Shown here piece by piece: positions 20,045 to 28,083 of a stretch of 64,000 nt of DNA. The notes beneath the pieces were generated by a model. The model did no database searches. It was not told the origin of the DNA and worked only from the letters and a program-made list of their open reading frames with translations. This DNA comes from Candidatus Dechloromonas phosphorivorans (lineage in GTDB: Bacteria; Pseudomonadota; Gammaproteobacteria; Burkholderiales; Rhodocyclaceae), in NCBI GenBank assembly GCA_016721185.1, contig JADKIP010000012.1, positions 496,001 through 560,000 of the forward strand. Reading direction: 5' to 3'. The position numbers and the translations under genes were made by a program. Within the stretch, counting starts at the first letter, position 1. Each line of letters starts with the position of its first letter.

Positions 20045-20614
20045 ATGAACGACGAGACAAAAGCCCCCCGCGGCACCAGCGCCCATCAGCCCGACCTCAA
20101 CTGGAGCCAGATGCGCGAAACCGTGCTCATGCTCGAACTGGCTGCGGTGCAGATCGAAGCGGCGATGAAGGACAGCAATTCCTCGGTGGAGGTGCTGACC
20201 CACTCCTTCACCACGATGGCCGACTATATGCGGCTGATTTCCGACACCGTGCAAACGCTGCCCGATGAGGGCGAAGTTGGTGTCGCCAAACAAAACCTGA
20301 GCGGCGTTACGGACAACGTTTCAAGCATGGTGCATCAGGCCATCATCGCCTTCCAGTTCTACGACAAACTGGTCCAGCGCCTGGCCCACGTCGGCATCAG
20401 CCTGGGTGATCTGAGCGATCTGGTGGCCAATACCCAACGTCTGTTCAACCCGAACGAATGGGTGCAGTTGCAGCAGAAGATCAAGGTGAAATACACCACC
20501 CGCGAAGAAATCGCCATGTTCGATGCCGTCATGAACGGCATGCCGGTGCAGGAAGCGGTCGATAAATTCATGGCTGAAATGAAAGAAAAGCCCGACGACA
20601 TCGAGCTTTTCTGA
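20045..20614 (+). CDS. Helical protein with CheZ-like DxxxQ motif, function unproven
   Basis: The 189-residue protein is predicted almost wholly helical and has no signal peptide. The central helix reads AIIAFQFYDKLVQRLAHVG; D107 and Q111 give the DxxxQ spacing that forms the catalytic pair in CheZ, which dephosphorylates CheY. The C-terminal tail is short and acidic (KPDDIELF), also reminiscent of the CheZ CheY-binding tail. Overall similarity to classical CheZ is weak, so this is a structural hypothesis. It could act on CheY or another receiver protein; a PAS chemoreceptor gene lies 2.4 kb away and receiver domains occur elsewhere in the window. The start ATG follows ACAACAACA with no strong ribosome site. 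Confidence 0.55.
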   Translation: MNDETKAPRGTSAHQPDLNWSQMRETVLMLELAAVQIEAAMKDSNSSVEVLTHSFTTMADYMRLISDTVQTLPDEGEVGVAKQNLSGVTDNVSSMVHQAIIAFQFYDKLVQRLAHVGISLGDLSDLVANTQRLFNPNEWVQLQQKIKVKYTTREEIAMFDAVMNGMPVQEAVDKFMAEMKEKPDDIELF

Positions 20615-20644
20615 ATCCGCACTGCCGGTAAAAACCTTGGCTGA

Positions 20645-20980
20645 CTAAAAATCGCTCGCTGCTTCCCAGACAATATTGGCCTTCGGGCCACCCCGGCTCG
20701 TCCGCTCCAGCATGTCGATCAGCGGCCAGGCGCGTTGCCCGAGCGCCACCACGGGCTCCTTTTTACGCACACCTTCATCGTCACCATCGTCGTGATCCGG
20801 CGGCGGCGCGACATCACCCGACACCGCCAAACGCAGCGCCGCCACCGCGTCCGCCATTTCAGCCTGGGTAAAAACACCACGCGCCGTCGTTTCCTTACCC
20901 ATCGCCTGCAACAGATTTTTCGCGACAGCGTCGAACATCAACAATTCACCTGTCACGCTAGAGTCAAATCGTACCAGCAT
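20645..20980 (-). CDS. DUF1840 domain protein
   Basis: The small 111-residue protein begins MLVRFDSSVTGELLMFD and ends VALGQRAWPLIDMLERT...IVWEAASDF, the two signatures of DUF1840, a beta-proteobacterial family of unknown function. The middle is acidic (HDDGDDEG). Two ATGs are adjacent (20983 and 20980) after AGGGGA; the second gives the usual family start MLVRF and better spacing. The gene is convergent with the CheZ-like gene and divergent from the methyltransferase-like gene. Confidence 0.85.
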   Translation of the reverse strand: MLVRFDSSVTGELLMFDAVAKNLLQAMGKETTARGVFTQAEMADAVAALRLAVSGDVAPPPDHDDGDDEGVRKKEPVVALGQRAWPLIDMLERTSRGGPKANIVWEAASDF

Positions 20981-21060
20981 CATTTTTCCCCTAATTAGCA
21001 TTTTTTAGATTGTCAGAGCGCCATCCCTTAATGCAGAATGGTTCGCAGAGAGGACAAATC

Positions 21061-21711
21061 ATGAACAATGATATTAACGCCAATCTCCTGGAGACAGGAA
21101 ACGACGAAACCGAGCGCCTGGCACTGGAAGAGTGCGTCAAACGCCAGCGTTTTGATCAACGCGTTTCCGTACTGGTCATTCCAGCCGGACGCTGCGAACT
21201 GGGCGTCAAATTTGCCCGCCTCGGCGCACAGGTGATCGTTGCCGACAACGCCAGCCGGCAAAGTGAAGTCGAAGGCCGCATTCTCGCCAGCGACTATCGG
21301 GACAGCATCACCTACCTCGGCGCCTCGATTGGCAGCTTTCCGGATAATGCGCCGGGCGAGCCCTACGACATCATCGTCCTGCGCCGTGGCTTATGCAGCA
21401 TGCCCTATGAGCAGGCCCGCCATATCATTCGCCAGTTGCTGCTCAAATTGAAAATTGGCGGCCGGCTGTATGTTTCCATCCTTGGCCTGCATTCGGAACT
21501 CGGTGATGATTACGCTGATTTTGATAAGCCGGTCGAACAGCGTTTTTGCAAACTGGCACCACGGCTCATCAAGAAATACGACATCACCAACGAGGTCTGC
21601 CTCTACTCCGAACGCAACCTGTTCATGCTGCTGCTTGAGGCGGGCGCCAGCGTCCTGCGCACACTCACTACCACGCACGGCAACGTCAAGGCAGTTGGCG
21701 TTCGCGTCTGA
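21061..21711 (+). CDS. Methyltransferase-like protein of unknown function
   Basis: The 216-residue protein has a Rossmann-like pattern: VSVLVIPAGRCELGVKFARLGAQVIVADNAS resembles motif I and the acidic end of strand 2 of SAM-dependent methyltransferases. PYDIIVLRRGLCSM resembles motif IV, and LLKLKIGGRLYVSILG the post-IV strand. However, the glycine loop is weak (PAGRCELG), so SAM binding is uncertain. The start is ATG 21061 after GAGAGGACAAATC; earlier in-frame starts lack a ribosome site. No partner gene is adjacent. Confidence 0.55.
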   Translation: MNNDINANLLETGNDETERLALEECVKRQRFDQRVSVLVIPAGRCELGVKFARLGAQVIVADNASRQSEVEGRILASDYRDSITYLGASIGSFPDNAPGEPYDIIVLRRGLCSMPYEQARHIIRQLLLKLKIGGRLYVSILGLHSELGDDYADFDKPVEQRFCKLAPRLIKKYDITNEVCLYSERNLFMLLLEAGASVLRTLTTTHGNVKAVGVRV

Positions 21712-21994
21712 GGCGGGCGGCTGAGCACAAAGACTCTCAGAGCCAGCAGCATCGACTCAGCGGTAGCGACTCTTCAGCCGCTACGGCAAACGACCCAAAA
21801 CTTGGATCGTTAAAGCGCCATTCCTCAAGTAGTTTTTCTTATGGAAAAGATTTGTTAAGCAAGTACGCATAACTGCTTTGCAACCGGCTCATTCCGGGCT
21901 TGACCCGGAATCCACCTTCCTCCTTTGAATTCCCGCCTCCGGGAATGAAGAATTCAAAACAGTTCTCACAAAATAATTAAATTTATCCACAAGA
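21712..21994. repeat. Intergenic region with REP-like hairpins
   Basis: No gene is seen in these 283 bp. ATTCCGGG (21891-21898) pairs with CCCGGAAT (21904-21911), and a second short CCCGCCTCCGGGAAT dyad follows near 21928-21942. Both share GGAATCC/TTCCCGCC words with the large hairpin at 1607-1671. The 5' half holds AGCGGTAGCGACT...AGCCGCTACGG, another short dyad. Confidence 0.5.
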
Positions 21995-22891
21995 ATGTTA
22001 CGCATCGGCATTGATCTCGGCGGCACGAAAATTGAAATCATCGCGCTCGACAGCGATGGCCGCGAACTCATTCGCCAACGTGTCGTCACCCCACAAGGTG
22101 ATTACCGGGCCACCGTTTCAGCCGTCGCCATGCTGGTGGAAAGCACCGAAAATGAGCTGGGCCAGCGCGGCACGGTCGGTATCGGCATTCCCGGTGCCGA
22201 ATCGCTGGCCACGGGCCTGATCAAGAACGCCAATTCAACCTGCCTGATCGGCCAGCCGCTGCGCCGCGACTTGCAAGCCCTGCTCCAGCGGCAAGTCAGG
22301 CTGGCCAACGATGCCAACTGTTTTGCGCTCTCCGAAGCGGTCGATGGCAGTGGCCGTGGTGCCGAGATCGTTTTCGGGGTCATTCTCGGGACCGGCGTGG
22401 GTGGCGGCATCGTCATCAACCAGCAGGTACTGACCGGCGCCAATGCCATCGCCGGTGAATGGGGCCACAATCCCCTGCCCGGCTGCGAGGCTGATGATTT
22501 GCCGCGCCCGGCCTGTTATTGCGGGCGCTCGGGCTGCGTCGAAACCTATCTTTCCGGCCCAGCGCTGGCCGCTGACCATTTTCAGCGCACTGGCCAGAAG
22601 CTGTCAGCAGCAGAAATCGAGCAGCGTGCCGCGGCCGGCGATGCGGCCTGCGAAGCAACGCTGCAACGCTATGAAAACCTGCTCGGGCGGGCGCTGGCCG
22701 GCGTCATCAACATTCTCGACCCGCAAGTTATTGTGCTGGGTGGTGGCTTGTCCAAAATGCAGCGGCTTTATCGCAATTTACCGGCTTGCTGCGGTCAACA
22801 CGTTTTTTCCGATGTTTTTCAAACCCGAATCCTGCCGCCTGAGCATGGGGATTCCTCGGGGGTCCGTGGCGCTGCGTGGTTATGGAATTGA
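21995..22891 (+). CDS. ROK-family sugar kinase (fructokinase-like)
   Basis: This 298-residue cytoplasmic ATP-dependent hexokinase belongs to the ROK family. The N-terminal phosphate loop is IGIDLGGTKIEI. Sugar contacts are in KNANSTCLIGQPL and LANDANCFALSEA (catalytic Asp), followed by GVILGTGVGGGI. The zinc motif GHNPLPGCEA...CYCGRSGCVETY is complete, as in E. coli Mak (fructokinase) and NagK. The sequence order and LPxP region favour a fructokinase, but the substrate cannot be fixed by eye. The stop is followed after 18 bp by the MOSC gene, suggesting cotranscription. Confidence 0.9.
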   Translation: MLRIGIDLGGTKIEIIALDSDGRELIRQRVVTPQGDYRATVSAVAMLVESTENELGQRGTVGIGIPGAESLATGLIKNANSTCLIGQPLRRDLQALLQRQVRLANDANCFALSEAVDGSGRGAEIVFGVILGTGVGGGIVINQQVLTGANAIAGEWGHNPLPGCEADDLPRPACYCGRSGCVETYLSGPALAADHFQRTGQKLSAAEIEQRAAAGDAACEATLQRYENLLGRALAGVINILDPQVIVLGGGLSKMQRLYRNLPACCGQHVFSDVFQTRILPPEHGDSSGVRGAAWLWN

Positions 22892-22909
22892 TGGCAAAAT
22901 CGGGCCATC

Positions 22910-23608
22910 ATGGCAAAAATTTCTCTCTTCATCGGCGGCATTCGCCCGCTCCCTGAATCCGGTCGGCCGACCGGCATCTACAAACAGCCGGTTACCAGCC
23001 GCGTCAGGATTGGCCCGGAAGGGTTCATCGGCGATCAACAAGCCGACCGGCGCGTGCACGGCGGCCCCGAAAAAGCCGTCCATCTTTACCCGGCCGCCCA
23101 TTACGCCAAGCTCGCCGCACACTTTCCCGATGCTGCCGCGCAACTGCTGCCGGGCAGTCTTGGCGAAAATATTTCCACACCCGATCTCGATGAAAACGAT
23201 GTTCGCATCGGCGACATTTACCAACTCGGCAGCGCCCGCCTGCAAGTCTGCCAGCCCCGCAACCCGTGCTGGAAGATCGATGAGCGCTTTGCCAGCGACG
23301 GCATGGCCGCCCACATCGCCGAACACGGCCTGACCGGCTGGTACTGGCGCGTCGTGACCCCCGGCGAAGTCAGCCCGGATGATGCATTGCGGCTCGAAAC
23401 AGCAGCCTCGGCGGCGATGACGCTGGCCGCCGCCATGCAGCTCTGGCAAACCCACCGCCCGGCCCTGAGCGAGCTGGAAAAGCTGGCGGCAACGCCCGGC
23501 ATCGCCAGCCACTGGCAACACAAAATCGAAACCCGCTGCCAATGGCTGAGACAAAATATCGCGGCGCCACCGCCGCCAGCGTTCCACGTCAAACCGGAGC
23601 AGCCATGA
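22910..23608 (+). CDS. MOSC domain protein (YiiM-like)
   Basis: This 232-residue MOSC-domain protein is of the YiiM type. Characteristic segments are GFIGDQQADRRVHGGPEKAVH, LLPGSLGENI and the invariant cysteine in LQVCQPRNPCWKID, expected to bind molybdenum cofactor or persulfide. A C-terminal 3-alpha region follows (VSPDDALRLE...). YiiM reduces N-hydroxylated base analogues with Moco; that role here is inferred from family. ATG at 22910 lies 18 bp after the kinase stop, and its stop TGA overlaps the next ATG. Confidence 0.92.
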   Translation: MAKISLFIGGIRPLPESGRPTGIYKQPVTSRVRIGPEGFIGDQQADRRVHGGPEKAVHLYPAAHYAKLAAHFPDAAAQLLPGSLGENISTPDLDENDVRIGDIYQLGSARLQVCQPRNPCWKIDERFASDGMAAHIAEHGLTGWYWRVVTPGEVSPDDALRLETAASAAMTLAAAMQLWQTHRPALSELEKLAATPGIASHWQHKIETRCQWLRQNIAAPPPPAFHVKPEQP

Positions 23609-24822
23609 CAAATCCGGATACCCGTGGCCTCTGGGTCAGGCTCTTTCTGCCGTTTGCCGCCGGCTATTTTCTTTCCTATCTTTACCGCACGGCCAACGCC
23701 GTCATCGGCCCGGTACTGGCTCGCGAACTCAACCTCGGCGACAACGCGCTCGGCCTGTTGACCAGCACCTACTTCCTCGCCTTCGGCGCAGCGCAACTGC
23801 CGCTCGGCATGCTGCTCGACCGCTTCGGGCCGCGCCGGGTCGAAGCCGGTTTGCTGTTGCTTGCAGCCTCCGGCGCGGCGGTGTTTGCGTTATCCGATAC
23901 GTTGGGCGGTCTGGCGACCGGCCGGGCACTGATCGGCCTCGGTGTTTCGGCCTGCCTGATGGCTTCGTTCAAGGCCTTTTCGCAGTGGTTCCCGCCCGAA
24001 CGCCAGGCCTCGCTGACCGGCTGGATCATGGCTTCCGGCGGCCTCGGCGCCCTCGCCGCTTCCAAACCGCTGGAACTGGCGCTTGGCTTCGCGAGTTGGC
24101 GAGAAATCGCCCTTGGCCTGGCCGTCACCACCTTGCTCGTCGCCGGCCTGCTCTGGTTTTTCGTGCCGGATAAAGCCAATGAACAGAAAGGTGCCGGCTT
24201 TGCCGAACAACTGGCTGGCGTCAAAACCATCTTCTCCAGCCGCCATTTCTGGCGCTACGCCCCGATGGGTTTCTGGTTCACCGGCGGCTTCATGGCCGTG
24301 CAGGGTCTATGGGCCTCGCGCTGGATGTCGGTGCTGGAAGGCATGGACGGCGCAGCGATTGCGGCCCGCCTGACCTGGATCAGCGGCGCCATGCTGGCCG
24401 GTTTCCTGTTCATGGGATTTTTTGCCACCAAGCTGGTGCACCGCGGCATCAAGCTGGAAAAGGTCTATCTCGGCGCGATGATCATGGCGATCAGCCTGCT
24501 GGCGCTGATCAGCAGCCTGCCGACTTTTGCCGGCAACCTGCTCTGGCCGATTCTCGGCATCTGCTTCTCGCTCTCCAACGTCTCCTATTCGCTGGTCGCT
24601 CAGGCCTTTCCCGCAGCCCTTTCCGGACGCGCCAACACCGCCCTCAACCTGCTCGTTTTCGCGGGCGCCTTCGGCCTGCAATGGGGTATCGGCGGCTTGG
24701 TCGGGGCGCTGCAGGCCAACGGCTGGGCGGTGGAAGCTTCCTTCCGTGCCGCCTTTTTCCTGTTGCTAGGCGGCCAGTTTCTCGCCCTCGGCTGGATGTT
24801 CCTGCCCGCTCGGCAACGCTGA
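23605..24822 (+). CDS. MFS transporter
   Basis: The 405-residue inner-membrane major facilitator has about twelve hydrophobic segments. The N-terminal half shows YFLSYLYRTANAVIGPVL and the loop LLDRFGPRRVEAGLL, placing it with the anion:cation symporter/UhpC-like group. The substrate is unknown. ATG 23605 has GGAGCAGCC upstream and overlaps the MOSC stop (ATGA), so translation is probably coupled; a longer frame from 23542 lies within the MOSC gene. The last 57 bp overlap the convergent calcium-motif gene. Confidence 0.9.
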   Translation: MTNPDTRGLWVRLFLPFAAGYFLSYLYRTANAVIGPVLARELNLGDNALGLLTSTYFLAFGAAQLPLGMLLDRFGPRRVEAGLLLLAASGAAVFALSDTLGGLATGRALIGLGVSACLMASFKAFSQWFPPERQASLTGWIMASGGLGALAASKPLELALGFASWREIALGLAVTTLLVAGLLWFFVPDKANEQKGAGFAEQLAGVKTIFSSRHFWRYAPMGFWFTGGFMAVQGLWASRWMSVLEGMDGAAIAARLTWISGAMLAGFLFMGFFATKLVHRGIKLEKVYLGAMIMAISLLALISSLPTFAGNLLWPILGICFSLSNVSYSLVAQAFPAALSGRANTALNLLVFAGAFGLQWGIGGLVGALQANGWAVEASFRAAFFLLLGGQFLALGWMFLPARQR

Positions 24823-25749
24823 AACCGCGAGGTCGACCTGCTGCATCTGGCCGACCGCGCCCGCTTCGGAAAGATAAAGTCCGGCCGCCCGAATCTGCCC
24901 GAGCAGTTCGTTCGAACTGGTTTTTAGCGAAAAAGGCGCGTCGACCGCAGCCGTGTATAAGGCACCCACGCCCTGCTGCTTCAGCGAATTGAAACTGTCG
25001 CCGGTCCACACGGCAAGCTGGCTAAACGCCGCATCGGACTCATCAATCCAGCCATTTTTATCACCATCAAGCAGCGCCAGATCGGCAAAGCCGTTACCGC
25101 TGGCAACGCCAAACAACTCACTGCCGTTGTCCGCCTTGCCATTGCCATTGCGGTCGAAAACCAGAAAGGCACTGCCGGCGCCAAGGCCGGGAATCTGCTC
25201 CGGCGTGCCATCGGCATTCAGATCGAAGGCAATGCATTCCTTGGTCAGTTCGCAAGCTTTGCCGTTGAAACTCAACATCAACGGATCGCTTAACTTGATG
25301 GTGCCGCTTTCCTCGGTCGTTTTTTCACTGGCGTAATCGCGCGCCATGGCCAGCGAATAATTGAATTCGATCAGTTTGCCGTCGCTTGTTTTAACCTGGC
25401 CATTGCCGCAAACCGTGGTCTTTTCCGACTCGCAAACGCTTTCCTTGATGCTGCGCTGCCAACTGATTTCCGGCTCGCTGGCAAGCTGCGCCTTTTCCGT
25501 CGGCATGGCATCACAAGCGGCAAAGTTTGCCTCACATTTCTTGCCATCCATTGCCGCCATAATGGCGTCGATCAGCGATTGCAGCAGCTTCTGGACCCGC
25601 TTGCTGGCGCTCGTTTGTGCATCATTGGTATCGGTCGCCAGCTCGGTGAAAATACGCCGGAAGCTCTGCTCCGTGCTCACTTCCAGCGTCTGGCTGCGGC
25701 TCGCTTCATGGCTGGCCGAGAGTTGCACCGTCGATTCCTGAATTTTCAT
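24766..25749 (-). CDS. Protein with EF-hand/dockerin-like calcium-binding loops
   Basis: The 327-residue protein has no signal peptide. Its C-terminal half has three DxDxDG-type loops: AFDLNADGTPEQI, VFDRNGNGKADNGSELFG and LLDGDKNGWIDESDAAF, matching VCBS/EF-hand-like calcium-binding repeats. The N-terminal half is polar with helical SKRVQKLLQSLIDAIMAA. Family function is unknown; surface or secretion roles are only guesses. ATG 25749 follows a perfect AGGAGG. That site is partly enclosed in a 9-bp hairpin (25758-25766 with 25782-25790). It lies 51 bp downstream of priA on the same strand. The last 19 codons run antisense through the MFS gene. Confidence 0.75.
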   Translation of the reverse strand: MKIQESTVQLSASHEASRSQTLEVSTEQSFRRIFTELATDTNDAQTSASKRVQKLLQSLIDAIMAAMDGKKCEANFAACDAMPTEKAQLASEPEISWQRSIKESVCESEKTTVCGNGQVKTSDGKLIEFNYSLAMARDYASEKTTEESGTIKLSDPLMLSFNGKACELTKECIAFDLNADGTPEQIPGLGAGSAFLVFDRNGNGKADNGSELFGVASGNGFADLALLDGDKNGWIDESDAAFSQLAVWTGDSFNSLKQQGVGALYTAAVDAPFSLKTSSNELLGQIRAAGLYLSEAGAVGQMQQVDLAVSALPSGQEHPAEGEKLAA

Positions 25750-25757
25750 GATGGCCT

Positions 25758-25790
25758 CCTTGCAGATAATGGACTGGATACTCTGCAAGG
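25758..25790 (-). promoter_or_regulatory. Hairpin overlapping the ribosome site of the calcium-motif gene
   Basis: CCTTGCAGA (25758-25766) and TCTGCAAGG (25782-25790) form a perfect 9-bp stem with a 15-nt loop. On the minus-strand transcript the stem covers half of the AGGAGG site (25755-25760) for the gene starting at 25749, so folding could reduce translation. Confidence 0.5.
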
Positions 25791-25800
25791 GTCGTGCCGG

Positions 25801-27783
25801 TCAAAATTCGAGGGGATCGACCTCAATATGCCAGCGCAGTCGGGAGGGCGACTTGATGCCCTCAATGGCCTCCCGCCAGCGCGGCAGAAAGGCTTGCAGG
25901 ACAGGACGCGAGCCGGATTCGACGAGTAGTTGGCCGCGATCGAGATTGGCCACGCGGGAGAGTTTCATCGGCACCGGGTCATAAATCAGCACGTTCTCGT
26001 GCTGCTGAATCACCGGCAACGTCGCCGCCGTTTTCAGGAAGGCGATGCTATCGGCCATATCCGGCGCTTCGGCCCGCAACATGGCCTGAAATGCGTAAGG
26101 CGGGAAACCGGCCTGCTCGCGTTCCTTGAGCAGGCTGGCAGCAAAGCCGGGGTAATCGTGCGCGGCCAGCGCGGCAAACAGCGGATGCGTCGGGTATTCG
26201 GTCTGAATCAGCACTTCGCCTTTCAGTTCGGCCCGCCCGGCCCGCCCGGCCACCTGCATCAACTGGGAAAATAGCCGTTCCGGCGAGCGCCAGTCGGCGG
26301 CAAACAAGGCCGAATCGGCACCCAGCGCGCCGACCAGCGTCAGTCTCGGAAAATCGTGGCCCTTGGCCAGCATCTGGGTGCCGACCAGAATATCGGCCTC
26401 GCCGCCATGAATGCGTTCCAGCATGGCCTCCCATTGCTTGCGGCTTTTCACCGAGTCGCGGTCGACGCGCAAAACACGCGCTTCTGGAAACTGCTCCTGC
26501 AACCAGCCTTCAAGCCGCTGCGTGCCACGGCCGAAAGGAAGAATGTCCTGATTGCCGCAGCTTGGGCAGGCACGCGGCACGTGCCCTTCAAAGCCGCAAT
26601 GGTGACAACGCAAACGACGGTCGGCCAGATGCAGTACAAGATTCGCCGCACAACGGGTACAGCGCGAAATCCAGCCGCAAGCCGTGCACGACAGCACCGG
26701 CGCATAACCGCGTCGGTTGAGGAAAATTAGGCTTTGTTCACCGCGCTCCAGGCGTAGTTTGATCGCCGCCATCAAGGGTTCGCTGACGCCATCCTTGATC
26801 ACCATGCGCCGGGTATCGATCAGCTTGACGAGCGGTAGGGTCGCCTCCGGATTGGCCCGCTCGCGCAGCGTGATCATCGCGTAGCGCTTGCTTTGCGCGT
26901 TAGCCCAGGATTCCAGCGAAGGCGTTGCCGAGCCAAGCAGAATGGGAATGCCGAGCTGGTGCGCGCGAAAGACCGCGACATCACGGGCCGAGTAGCGCAT
27001 GCCGTCCTGCTGCTTGAAGGAGGAATCATGCTCCTCATCGACCACGATCAGACCGAGGCGCGGCATTGGCGTGAACACCGACAACCGGGTGCCAAGGACA
27101 ATGCTCGCCTCACCGGCAAAAGCAGCTCGCCAGTTGCGCTCGCGCGCCGCTTCGGCCAGTTCGCTATGCAGGGAGACGACGCCGGTTTCCGGAAAACGTG
27201 CCCGGACCCGGCCTTCCAGTTGCGGCGTCAGATTGATTTCCGGCACCAGCAGCAGCACTTGCTTGCCGTCCGCCAACGCCCGCTCGATCAGGCGCAAATA
27301 GACCTCGGTCTTGCCACTACCGGTCACGCCATGTAGCAAATGCGCTGAAAAGCCGGCCGTCGGGTCAATCGCCTCGACAGCAACGGTCTGCTCATCGGTC
27401 AACACCGGGCGCTCGATGGCTGCGGTCAACGGGCCGGGACGGGCATTTCTTCGATTGGGCGGATCAAGCCGCTTCAAGCCAACCGGCAGCGCCTGCATCA
27501 CGACCTCGCCAAAGGCGGCCTGGTAGTAGCCACTGGCGAAGTGGCACAGACGCAAAAAGTCGGCTGGCAAAGGGGGCACGTCACGGAGAATTTCACCAGC
27601 CGGCTTCAATTGCGCCAGCGGCCATTCGCTGCTGTCCACGACCTCGGCGATCACGCCGATCTTTTCACCCCGGCCAAAGGGGACGCGAACGCGCAAACCG
27701 ATGTCTGCGGTCGACGCCTCAGGAATGACGTAATCGAAAAGACGGTGCAGCGGGAGATCGAGGGCAACGCGTAAAACAGGCAT
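25801..27783 (-). CDS. priA: Primosomal replication restart helicase PriA
   Basis: The 660-residue 3'-5' helicase reloads the replisome at collapsed forks. The N-terminal DNA-binding domain begins LRVALDLPLHRLFDYVIP. Helicase motifs are HGVTGSGKTEVYL (Walker A), VVDEEHD (DEEH box) and LLGSATPSLES. The zinc region has eight cysteines in four pairs (CTACGW, CTRCAA, CHHCG, CPSCG). Then come GTQMLAKGHDFP and QVAGRAGRAE. It is slightly shorter than E. coli PriA but complete. It lies downstream of hemE on the same strand. The 300-bp leader contains DnaA-box-like sites. Confidence 0.97.
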   Translation of the reverse strand: MPVLRVALDLPLHRLFDYVIPEASTADIGLRVRVPFGRGEKIGVIAEVVDSSEWPLAQLKPAGEILRDVPPLPADFLRLCHFASGYYQAAFGEVVMQALPVGLKRLDPPNRRNARPGPLTAAIERPVLTDEQTVAVEAIDPTAGFSAHLLHGVTGSGKTEVYLRLIERALADGKQVLLLVPEINLTPQLEGRVRARFPETGVVSLHSELAEAARERNWRAAFAGEASIVLGTRLSVFTPMPRLGLIVVDEEHDSSFKQQDGMRYSARDVAVFRAHQLGIPILLGSATPSLESWANAQSKRYAMITLRERANPEATLPLVKLIDTRRMVIKDGVSEPLMAAIKLRLERGEQSLIFLNRRGYAPVLSCTACGWISRCTRCAANLVLHLADRRLRCHHCGFEGHVPRACPSCGNQDILPFGRGTQRLEGWLQEQFPEARVLRVDRDSVKSRKQWEAMLERIHGGEADILVGTQMLAKGHDFPRLTLVGALGADSALFAADWRSPERLFSQLMQVAGRAGRAELKGEVLIQTEYPTHPLFAALAAHDYPGFAASLLKEREQAGFPPYAFQAMLRAEAPDMADSIAFLKTAATLPVIQQHENVLIYDPVPMKLSRVANLDRGQLLVESGSRPVLQAFLPRWREAIEGIKSPSRLRWHIEVDPLEF

Positions 27784-28083
27784 AAATTTGCCGGCGGGGG
27801 CCGTCGTTTCTCCGGAGCTGGGTGAAACCCCATGTTACTAAAGGGGATTTTTCACTTACCCACAAAAGCTGTGGATAACTTTGTGGATTTCTATTGGATA
27901 GCGCTGCTAAGTCGCGGGTGCCAAAGGAATTTTTAACTTTGCTGAAATATCAGGCAAAACACTAATTCGTTTATTTTCAATCAGTTAAACAATAAACGAG
28001 CTGTCAAGCATATTTCAGTAAAAATTTCCCCGGGAAGGCAAAACTCTGTGAGTAAGTCAAGCTTTGCATCCCGGCGATAGTGC
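27784..28083. promoter_or_regulatory. priA leader with DnaA-box cluster and nested AT-rich palindromes
   Basis: Three DnaA-box-like 9-mers lie within 35 bp: TTACCCACA (27856-27864, one mismatch), TGTGGATAA (27870-27878, exact on the minus strand) and TGTGGATTT (27882-27890, two mismatches). Next comes an AT-rich stretch with nested dyads: CTGAAATAT (27942-27950)/ATATTTCAG (28010-28018) enclosing TCGTTTATT (27967-27975)/AATAAACGA (27991-27999). This is the only clearly AT-rich intergenic region in the window. It probably carries the priA promoter; a replication-linked role is inferred. Confidence 0.6.

Noticed and set aside
23583..23596. GTTCCACGTCAAAC as a further parS site
   Set aside because: The central CACGTG is broken (CACGTC) and the palindrome is lost, so ParB binding is unlikely.
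27784..28083. Calling this spacer the chromosomal origin
   Set aside because: Gene orientation does not diverge here, dnaA/dnaN are not in the window, and skew could not be computed; only a DnaA-box cluster is supported.
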